A stretch of 64,000 bases of DNA from Streptomyces sp. B1I3 (GTDB lineage Bacteria; Actinomycetota; Actinomycetes; Streptomycetales; Streptomycetaceae). The notes below the pieces were generated by a model. That model saw only the letters and a program-made list of their open reading frames with translations, had not been told where the DNA came from and made no database searches. This document shows positions 58,180 to 64,000 of the stretch, in pieces. The DNA lies in the NCBI RefSeq assembly GCF_030816615.1, contig NZ_JAUSYD010000001.1:1116001-1180000 (forward strand). Direction: 5' to 3'. Both the position numbers and the translations under genes were made by a program. Each line of letters opens with the position of its first letter. The first letter of the stretch is position 1.

Positions 58180-60126
58180 TCACGGCCCGTCCGGGCCGTG
58201 CGGCCGGTTCGGGCCGGGTAGCCGCGGCCCGGAGGGGCCGCCCGGCTCCGTCGTCGTGGAGGGGCCGCGGACCGGCAGCGGGGCGAGGCCGTGGTTCCGC
58301 TGCGGCCCCACGGACACCTCGGGGGCGTCCCCCGTCGCCGTACCCGGCGCGGCGGCGCCGGCTCCCTGCCCCGAAAGGCCGGAAGGCGGGGCGTACGGGA
58401 ATCCGGGCTCCGGGTCCTCGGCGGACTGTGCCCCGGCGAGGTCGACCCCTCGCCGGAAGGCGGCCATGAGCCCGGGGTCGTGCAGCGCGTTCTCGTCCTC
58501 CACACGCGGGACGGGGGCCTGTCTGAGCTGGGGAACCAGATGCTCCTGGTTGCTGCGCCTGGGGAGTTGCGGGCGGGCCTGGGTGCTGCTCGCCGTCCCC
58601 GGATCATCCCGCCCGGCCGCGGAGACGTGGGCGGCGGCGCCGTCGGCCGGCCTGGTGGGAGGCGGGCCGGCCGCGGGGTTGGGGCCGTCGACACGCTCGG
58701 CGCGCAGCGGCAGCGCCGGCCCCTCCCCCGGGCGGCGGGCCGTCTCCTGCGGCTGGTCGCGCCGGAGGACGGGCTGTTCGGGCGGGGGCAGCGGCGCGTG
58801 GGACGCTGGCGCGTCTTGGGGGGACGGCGGGCCGTGGACGGTCGCGGACTGCGGGACGGGCGCCGTACCAGGCGTCTCCTGCACATCGGTGTCGATGCCC
58901 AGGAGGATCTGCGGCAGCACGAGCACCGCCTGCGTCCCGCCGTAGATGTTGCTCTGCAGCCGCACGGCGATGCCGTGCCTGCGGGCCAGCGAGGCGACGA
59001 CGAACAGCCCGATCCTGCCGTCCTGCAGCAGATGTGCCACGTTGACCCGGTCGGGGTCGGAGAGCAGGGCGTTCATCCGCTTCTGCTCGGGACCGGGCAT
59101 GCCGAGCCCGCGGTCCTCGACCTCCAGGGCGAGTCCGGCGGTCACGCGCTGGGCCCGCAGCAGGACCTGGGTGTGCGGGGCGGAGAACACGGTCGCGTTC
59201 TCGACGAGTTCGGCCAGCAGGTGGATCACGTCGGCGACCGCGTGACCGCGCAGCGTGCCGTCGATCGGTGGCACCAGTTTCACCCGCGGATACTGCTCGA
59301 CCTCCGCGATCGCCGAGCGCAGCACCTCCGTCACGCTCACCGGACTGCTCCACTGCCGTCTCGACACAGCGCCGCCGAGCACCGCGAGGTTCTCGGCGTG
59401 CCGGCGGATGCGGGTGGCGAGGTGGTCGACGTGGAAGAGTCCCTTGAGCAGGTCGGGGTCCTCGACCTCGTGCTCCAGTTCGTCGAGAATCTGGATCTCC
59501 CGGTGCACGAGGGACTGCAGGCGCCGTGCCAGGTTGACGAAGACCTCGACCTTCTGTTCGTTCCCGGCGCTCCTGAACAGCTGGGACGCCTCGACGACGG
59601 CGGACACGGCTCCGTCCTGCGCCCGGCCCATGTCCTGGGCGAGCAGGTCGAAGGCGTCGGCGTCGGGGGCGGCGGGCGGTCTGGCCGCAGGGGGCGGCAC
59701 GGGTGCGCCCTCGCGGAGCTGTTCCATGACCCGTCGCAGCTCGGCGGCGTCCTGGGCGCTGGTGCGCCGGAGGGCGAGACAGCGGTCGAGCACCCCGGCC
59801 GCGACACGGTTGGCGCCGAGGAAGGCCGCGGCCACGGCGGCGACGGCCAGCGCGCCGGAGCCGCCGAGGGCCGCCAGCAGGCTGGCAGACGGCCGGACAC
59901 CCGAGGACCGTACGGTGAAGATGACGGCGGCGGCACCGCTCAGCACGGCGGCGACGGCCGGCAGGAGGGCCGTACGCAGCACCTGGGGCCGTACGCGGGC
60001 GTCGGGGGCGGGGGGCGTGGCGCGCGGCCGGCCGGCAGCCGAGTGTGCACGGCCGCCCGGACGGCCGTGCCGCCCGCCTTCGCGGCGTTCCGGTCGCGCG
60101 GTGGGTGCGCGAAGTTGAGACATCAT
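58180..60126 (-). CDS. cvnA: Conservon sensor histidine kinase (CvnA)
   Basis: A 648-residue membrane kinase. Two hydrophobic segments lie near the N-terminus (about 53-70 and 78-100). A helical region follows, then a HATPase domain with VIHLLAELVENATVFSAP (N-box), VEDRGLGMPG and DGRIGLFVVASLARRHGIAVRLQSNIYGGTQAVLVLP. The last 200 residues are Pro-rich and disordered, ending in a conserved-looking VPQLRQAP..DENALHDPGLMAAFRRGVDLA segment. There is little extracellular sequence, so sensing may be at the membrane. ATG 60,126 has GAGG upstream; a GTG at 60,174 is possible. Confidence 0.92.
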   Translation of the reverse strand: MMSQLRAPTARPERREGGRHGRPGGRAHSAAGRPRATPPAPDARVRPQVLRTALLPAVAAVLSGAAAVIFTVRSSGVRPSASLLAALGGSGALAVAAVAAAFLGANRVAAGVLDRCLALRRTSAQDAAELRRVMEQLREGAPVPPPAARPPAAPDADAFDLLAQDMGRAQDGAVSAVVEASQLFRSAGNEQKVEVFVNLARRLQSLVHREIQILDELEHEVEDPDLLKGLFHVDHLATRIRRHAENLAVLGGAVSRRQWSSPVSVTEVLRSAIAEVEQYPRVKLVPPIDGTLRGHAVADVIHLLAELVENATVFSAPHTQVLLRAQRVTAGLALEVEDRGLGMPGPEQKRMNALLSDPDRVNVAHLLQDGRIGLFVVASLARRHGIAVRLQSNIYGGTQAVLVLPQILLGIDTDVQETPGTAPVPQSATVHGPPSPQDAPASHAPLPPPEQPVLRRDQPQETARRPGEGPALPLRAERVDGPNPAAGPPPTRPADGAAAHVSAAGRDDPGTASSTQARPQLPRRSNQEHLVPQLRQAPVPRVEDENALHDPGLMAAFRRGVDLAGAQSAEDPEPGFPYAPPSGLSGQGAGAAAPGTATGDAPEVSVGPQRNHGLAPLPVRGPSTTTEPGGPSGPRLPGPNRPHGPDGP

Positions 60127-60699
60127 CGTCCTCGGTACGTGGGGCACCAGGAATCGGCATTCGTGTGGTGACACCTACGGTGGTCGGTCAGGCCCGGGTC
60201 AACGGCGTGGGCGGACTCGACCGATAGGAGCCCACCGTTGATCACCGACCACACACGGTAGTCGCGAAGCGCCCGCGTCCGATGTGCAGTTGTCGAACTT
60301 GCCCACCAGGCGTCCCGCTCTGGTATGAGGCCTCGTACGGGTAGCCGAATCCGCGCGAAGGCCTCTTGGTACTGGTGACCGAACTCCGTTCGGACGAGCG
60401 AGTCGCAAGGGCCGACGCAGGACGGTGTCACCACGGCGGGCCCACGGCGGCGAAGGGCCGGGGCACCGGGCGGATCACCGGGGGACATAGAAGACGATCG
60501 GTTGTTTATCGACTTCACGGCGGGTACCCGGACGGCGTGTCGAAAGACGTCCGGCAGGGAGATTCCTGTGCGCACGGACGACCGCCGGCACGGCGCCCGC
60601 GGTGGTGGCCGTTTGGGGCGGGACACGAGTTCTCCCGTGTGACACCACCAGGCGCGGACCTTCCCGCGTGCATCACCGACGAGCAGAAGGAGATCCACC
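60127..60699. other. Long intergenic region with a stress-type promoter
   Basis: 573 bp between the divergent cvnA and DUF2795 genes. I see no gene. It contains the sigma-B-like promoter at 60,504-60,527. The part next to cvnA (60,180-60,360) has lower GC than the surroundings and probably carries the conservon promoter, not resolved. Confidence 0.55.
60504..60527 (+). promoter_or_regulatory. Sigma-B/sigma-H-type stress promoter
   Basis: GTTT, 14 bp, GGGTAC matches the Streptomyces sigma-B-family consensus GNNT-N14-16-GGGTAY. It lies about 170 bp upstream of the DUF2795 gene. Confidence 0.7.
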
Positions 60700-60894
60700 A
60701 TGGCCGAGACGAACCCCATCGAGCTGCAGAAGGCGCTCAAGGGAGCCGAATATCCCGCCGCCCGTGACGACCTGGTGTCGGTGGCCCGGGACAACGGCGC
60801 CGATGACGCCTTCGTCGACAAGCTCTCCCACGTGAACAGGGACCGGTTCGACGGTCCGAACGACGTGCAGAAGGCCGTGTTCAGCGACAGCTGA
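60700..60894 (+). CDS. DUF2795 small protein
   Basis: A 64-residue protein: NPIELQKALKGAEYPAARDDLVSVARDNGADDAFVDKLSHVNRDRFDGPNDVQKAVF, a full DUF2795 domain. ATG 60,700 with AAGGAGA upstream. The likely sigma-B-type promoter suggests induction by osmotic or other stress. Function unknown. Confidence 0.9.
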   Translation: MAETNPIELQKALKGAEYPAARDDLVSVARDNGADDAFVDKLSHVNRDRFDGPNDVQKAVFSDS

Positions 60895-60984
60895 CCCCCG
60901 GAGCGCGAGGTTCCACGTGGACGCCCCCACCGTGCGGCGGGGGCGTCCTCACGAATCGCGGGGGCGTCCGGCGCGCCGCGTGGT

Positions 60985-61206
60985 TCAGAGGAGGATCGCG
61001 TACACGAGGAAGAAAGCCGCCACGAGGACCACGCAGACGACGATGGCCAGGAGTGGTCCCTTGGCCCAGCCCTTCGGTGGGCTGTGCTGCGGCCCGGCCT
61101 CGGACATGCTGCCCTCGGCGGGGGGCGTGTCACCCGGAGGCACAGCTCCGCCGGGCTCCAGGCCGGGGGTGCTGTCCGGGTCGGGATCAGGATTCGATGC
61201 GCTCAT
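60985..61206 (-). CDS. DUF6480-like small membrane protein
   Basis: A 73-residue protein. The Pro/Asp-rich N-terminus has PGLEPGGAVPPGDTPPAEGSMSEAG, a motif I recall from DUF6480 proteins. A single C-terminal helix WAKGPLLAIVVCVVLVAAFFLVYAILL follows. A GTTG-N14-GGGAAC promoter lies 10 bp upstream of the ATG. Probably part of the stress response. Confidence 0.8.
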   Translation of the reverse strand: MSASNPDPDPDSTPGLEPGGAVPPGDTPPAEGSMSEAGPQHSPPKGWAKGPLLAIVVCVVLVAAFFLVYAILL

Positions 61207-61216
61207 GCGCCACCGG

Positions 61217-61240
61217 GTTCCCACCGAACAGCTGCTCAAC
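61217..61240 (-). promoter_or_regulatory. Second sigma-B-like promoter
   Basis: On the minus strand GTTG, 14 bp, GGGAAC (consensus GGGTAY) ends 10 bp before the DUF6480-like ATG. The match is weaker than the site at 60,504, but spacing is the same. Confidence 0.5.
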
Positions 61241-61345
61241 CGTGCGCCGACGGCCCGCGTCGGTACACGGCCGGCGGAAACGCGCTCCTCGCACTCGTCG
61301 CCCGGCGCCGGATCCGGCCGTGGCAGGCTGCCCCACACCACGCCG

Positions 61346-62674
61346 TCACCGGGCGTCCCTGCCCCGCCGTGCCGCGGCGACCGTCGCGAGCACCACTCCG
61401 ACGGCGAGCACCAGGAGTCCGCGCAGCCACACCTGCGCCTCGATCTGCGTGGCGAGCAGGACGCAGGAGGCGCCGCCCAGCACGGGGAAGGCCGTGGCGA
61501 CCCGGAAGTGGCCCGCCTCGCCCGGCTCCCGGCGAAGGACGAGGACGGCGGTGTTGACGATGAGGAACACCACGAGGAGGAGCAGGACGAGGGTGGAGGC
61601 CAGGGTGGCGACACTGCCCGTGAGCGCCAGGATCATCGCCGGGACGGTGGTGGCCACGATCGCGGCCCAGGGGGTGCGCCGTCCGGGCAGCACCTTGGCC
61701 AGACCGGAGGGCAGCAGCCCGTCCCGTGCCATGCCGTAGGTGAGACGGGAGGACATGATGCCGGTCAGCAGTGCCCCGTTGGCGACGGCCACGAGGGCGA
61801 CCGCGCTGAACAGCCAGGTCGGCACCCCGCCCGTGGCCTCGACGACCTCCAGCAGCGGGCCGCTCGACTCCGCGAGCCGGCCTGTCGGGACGGCGGCGGA
61901 GGCGGCGATGCCCACGAGGACGTACACGGCGCCCGCCGTGGCGAGTGCGCCGAACAGGGCGCGCGGGTACGAGCGCCGCGGATCGCGGGTCTCCTCGGCG
62001 ACGTTCACCGAGGTCTCGAAGCCGACGAACGAGTAGTACGCCAGTACGGAACCGCTGAGGACAGCCGTCGCTGCGCCCTTCTCCGCCGTGCCGAGCTGGG
62101 TGAGTCGGCCCGGGTCCCCGTCGCCGCGCAGCAGCAGCCATGCGCCCAGTACGACGATGACGGCCAGGCCGCCGACCTCGATGAGGGTGGCGACCACGTT
62201 GGCGCGCGTCGACTCCTTGATGCCCCTGGCATTGACCAGCGCCAGCAGCGCCAGGAACACCACGGCGACGAGCCCGACGGGCAGCGTGACGAAGGCCGAC
62301 AGGTAGTCCCCGCCGAAACCGCGGGCGAGCGCGGCGACCGAGACCACGCCCGCCGCCAGCATGCAGAACCCGGCGACGAAGCCCATGAAGGGGCCGAACG
62401 CCCGGGTGGCGTAGTGCGACGCTCCCCCGGCCCTCGGGTACTTCGTGGCCAGCTCGGCGTACGAAGCGGCGGTGAGCAGGGCCAGCAGGAGGGCCACCAG
62501 GAGCGGTACCCACACGGCCCCGCCCGAGTCGGCGGCGACCTGGCCCACCAGGACGTACACGCCGGCGCCCAGGACGTCGCCCAAAATGAAGAAGTAGAGC
62601 AGCGGGGTCGTGAGGGCCGGTTTGAGCGCCGGGCCGGACGCAACCGTCGCCGTCTTGTCCTTGGCTGTCGACAT
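61346..62674 (-). CDS. APC-family amino acid permease
   Basis: A 442-residue transporter with 12 predicted helices. It has LLYFFILGDVLGAGVYVLVGQVAADSGGAVW (helix 1 with the GxG break), YAELATKYPRAGGASHYATRAFG, and AYYSFVGFETSVNVAEETRDPRRSYPRALFGAL. GGAGGCGAC directly precedes the ATG. It lies between the stress-type small genes with the same orientation. Substrate unknown. Confidence 0.88.
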   Translation of the reverse strand: MSTAKDKTATVASGPALKPALTTPLLYFFILGDVLGAGVYVLVGQVAADSGGAVWVPLLVALLLALLTAASYAELATKYPRAGGASHYATRAFGPFMGFVAGFCMLAAGVVSVAALARGFGGDYLSAFVTLPVGLVAVVFLALLALVNARGIKESTRANVVATLIEVGGLAVIVVLGAWLLLRGDGDPGRLTQLGTAEKGAATAVLSGSVLAYYSFVGFETSVNVAEETRDPRRSYPRALFGALATAGAVYVLVGIAASAAVPTGRLAESSGPLLEVVEATGGVPTWLFSAVALVAVANGALLTGIMSSRLTYGMARDGLLPSGLAKVLPGRRTPWAAIVATTVPAMILALTGSVATLASTLVLLLLVVFLIVNTAVLVLRREPGEAGHFRVATAFPVLGGASCVLLATQIEAQVWLRGLLVLAVGVVLATVAAARRGRDAR

Positions 62675-62760
62675 GTCGCCTCCGGTCCCCCGTTTCGCGG
62701 GAATCATGCTTGTGTGTTTCACGCCGGCTCGCGTTCGCACGCCGGTCTCGCTCGCGCCGG

Positions 62761-62794
62761 ACGGAGGGCCGGCAGTCGCCTGCCGGCCCTCCGT
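62761..62794 (-). terminator. Terminator of the Ala/Lys-rich protein gene
   Basis: A perfect 15-bp stem ACGGAGGGCCGGCAG with loop TCGC lies 27 bp after the stop codon of the gene at 62,821. Confidence 0.88.
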
Positions 62795-62820
62795 CGATGT
62801 CGCGCTGTCTCGTGGCGGGG

Positions 62821-63273
62821 TCAGATCCGTCCGCCGGTGAGCCGGGTGATCGGCCCGCCGTGGACCTTGGCGGTCTGGCGTCCGAGGGCGAAGGCGCCCC
62901 CGACCAGGCCGACGGCACCGGCAGCGGCACCCGCCGCTATCGCCTTGCGGTGCTTGACCACGGTCCACGCGGTGGTGGCGGTCGAGGCCACCTTGCCCAC
63001 CGTGGACCTGACGGTCTGCTGGCTCGTGTCCCATCCGGCAGCGGCGGCGCGCTTCGTCGCCTCACCCGCCGAGCGGACACCGGACTGCGCGGACTTTCCG
63101 GCTTCCTCAGCGGACGAGGTGGCCTTCGAAGCTGCGACCGCCGAGTTCGTCTTGGCGCGGTTCCCGGCGGAAGCGGTGGTGCTGCGCCCCTTGGAAGCGG
63201 CGGCCTTGGCATTCGCCCCGGTCTTCGCCGTCGCACCGTTCACGTTCTTCGTCTCTTCTCTCTCTGCAGTCAT
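62821..63273 (-). CDS. Ala/Lys/Ser-rich protein with C-terminal membrane helix
   Basis: A 150-residue protein. Residues 1-100 are Ala/Lys/Ser/Thr-rich and probably helical or disordered (AKTGANAKAAASKGRSTTASAGNRAKTN, EEAGKSAQSGVRSAGEATKRAAAAG), a composition like LEA or histone-tail proteins. A hydrophobic stretch AIAAGAAAGAVGLVGGAFALG (about 111-131) follows. It lies between stress-type genes and a gas-vesicle cluster. No family recognised; a protective or membrane-associated role is only a guess. Confidence 0.72.
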   Translation of the reverse strand: MTAEREETKNVNGATAKTGANAKAAASKGRSTTASAGNRAKTNSAVAASKATSSAEEAGKSAQSGVRSAGEATKRAAAAGWDTSQQTVRSTVGKVASTATTAWTVVKHRKAIAAGAAAGAVGLVGGAFALGRQTAKVHGGPITRLTGGRI

Positions 63274-63324
63274 GGTATGCGTGTTGCCGCTCGATCCCGC
63301 CTGAAACAGGGGCGGTTGTTCTTC

Positions 63325-63356
63325 GCGGTGCTTGTTCTGTGCGGTGCTTGTTCTGT
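63325..63356. repeat. 16-bp tandem repeat
   Basis: GCGGTGCTTGTTCTGT occurs twice in direct succession (63,325-63,340, 63,341-63,356), between gvpK and the gene at 62,821. Confidence 0.9.
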
Positions 63357-63407
63357 GCGGCGCTGTTCCGCCGTGGTCCTTCCACGCGGCTGCTCCAGGT
63401 GACTGCT

Positions 63408-63809
63408 CTAGGCAGCGTCCCGGGGCAGCAGAGATCCCAAGGGCCCCAGGTCGAGATTCAGGTCTTCCATGGTCAGGTCGTAACGCTCGCAGAGTTCCGT
63501 CATGCGGTCCTGGAGAATCATCAGCGTCATCCCGATGCGCTCTTCCTGGTCCTCGCGCAGATCACCTTGGTCGACCCTGTGCAGCGCGGTGCGTTCCATG
63601 AGTTGACGCAGCAATTCCACGATGGTCAGCACGAGCTTGATCAGGTCACGCTCGACGGTGTCCGGGTCGGTCTCCAGCCGCTGGGCGATGCCGCTGCCGG
63701 GTCTGTGCTCGTCAGGTCCCGCGGGGACGAGGTCGAAAGCCCGAGCTGCCGCCTGTGCGACGTCCTGCAGGTCCGCTCCTCGGGGGCCCGGTCCTTCCGC
63801 GTCCTTCAT
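63408..63809 (-). CDS. gvpK: Gas vesicle protein K
   Basis: A 133-residue GvpK: RLETDPDTVERDLIKLVLTIVELLRQLMERTALHRVDQGDLREDQEERIGMTLMILQDRMTELCERYDLTMEDLNLDLGPLGSLL, the family core. GGAG lies 8 nt before ATG 63,809. Minor component needed for vesicle assembly. It follows a GvpA-related gene on the same strand with a 44-bp gap, so it is the last gene of the visible gvp operon. Confidence 0.93.
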   Translation of the reverse strand: MKDAEGPGPRGADLQDVAQAAARAFDLVPAGPDEHRPGSGIAQRLETDPDTVERDLIKLVLTIVELLRQLMERTALHRVDQGDLREDQEERIGMTLMILQDRMTELCERYDLTMEDLNLDLGPLGSLLPRDAA

Positions 63810-63853
63810 GAAAGATCTCCTCGTTCGTTCGGTCGCCCGGGGAACGTGCTCCC

Positions 63854-64000
63854 TCACCAGGGTGCCGGTTCGTCCGATGTGATCGACCGGATGACGGCCC
63901 GCAGGTTGATGTGGACCAGGTCCACGTCGGCGACGGACAGCACCAGGTCGCCGGTGAGGACCGCGCCGCCGTTCAGCAGCCTGTCGAGCAGGTCGATGAG
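63854..64000 (-). CDS. Gas vesicle structural-type protein (GvpS/GvpJ/GvpA family), 5' end missing
   Basis: The last 48 residues of a protein cut by the window edge: LIDLLDRLLNGGAVLTGDLVLSVADVDLVHINLRAVI, then SITSDEPAPW and TGA at 63,854-63,856. The pattern LLDRLLxxGxVLxGDLxLSVADVDLV is the GvpA-fold core shared by GvpS, GvpJ and GvpM. Order relative to gvpK matches actinobacterial gvp clusters and favours GvpS. Confidence 0.85.
   Translation of the reverse strand, partial: LIDLLDRLLNGGAVLTGDLVLSVADVDLVHINLRAVIRSITSDEPAPW

Overview
The window is very GC-rich with strongly biased third codon positions, dense overlapping GTGA/ATGA gene junctions, leaderless-looking promoters, DmdR/IdeR-type iron boxes, a conservon (cvn) and gas-vesicle genes. 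Together these point to a Streptomyces chromosome. There is no phage, plasmid or transposase signature. All calls come from reading the sequence, and family names rest on motif recognition.

Region 1 (about 1-24,830) is the most interesting. A catecholate siderophore locus occupies 3,006-20,476. It holds a FecCD-type ABC importer, a binding lipoprotein, 2,3-dihydroxybenzoate genes (entA, entC, entE, isochorismatase and aryl carrier protein as separate genes), a four-domain C-A-T-TE synthetase whose adenylation pocket reads like serine, an MbtH-like gene with an abnormal C-terminus, and a Fes-like esterase. This gene set predicts enterobactin. Two secreted proteins, one with four Ig-like repeats and a C-terminal anchor and one YVTN beta-propeller, each sit behind their own iron box. 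The block is flanked by the two halves of an aromatic meta-cleavage pathway: a GntR regulator, ligJ-type hydratase and ligK-type aldolase on the left; a degenerate GntR-like ORF, galD-type tautomerase, VOC extradiol dioxygenase and aromatic-acid MFS carrier on the right. The same GTCAAC/GTTGAC operator-promoter signature occurs at all three promoters of the two halves, so they look like one regulon split by the iron block.

Region 2 (25,055-32,400) holds a LuxR-type giant regulator, an RsbW-like ATPase, a tRNA-Pro(GGG) gene and a second giant ATPase regulator that lacks its HTH domain. Region 3 (32,400-38,940) has small membrane proteins and a three-gene operon for a glycerol-kinase-like FGGY kinase, a GlpA-like dehydrogenase and a GlpB/HcnB-like flavoprotein. 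Region 4 (39,124-49,148) has an APC permease, a TauE/SafE exporter and a sugar operon: a DeoR-HTH/LacI-sensor hybrid regulator, an ABC importer, a D-2-hydroxyacid dehydrogenase and a DUF2264 protein.

Region 5 (49,488-55,750) has a secreted protein, the lutABC lactate-utilisation operon with its FadR-type regulator and three TGGTC-N-GACCA operators, a DUF2510 protein and a second identical tRNA-Pro(GGG) in inverted orientation to the first. Region 6 (56,024-64,000) is a five-gene conservon (histidine kinase, roadblock, DUF742, GTPase, GAF). It is followed by a stress-type cluster (DUF2795, DUF6480, APC permease, Ala/Lys-rich membrane protein) with two sigma-B-like promoters, and by the end of a gas-vesicle cluster (gvpK and part of a gvpA/J/S-family gene) that continues past the window.
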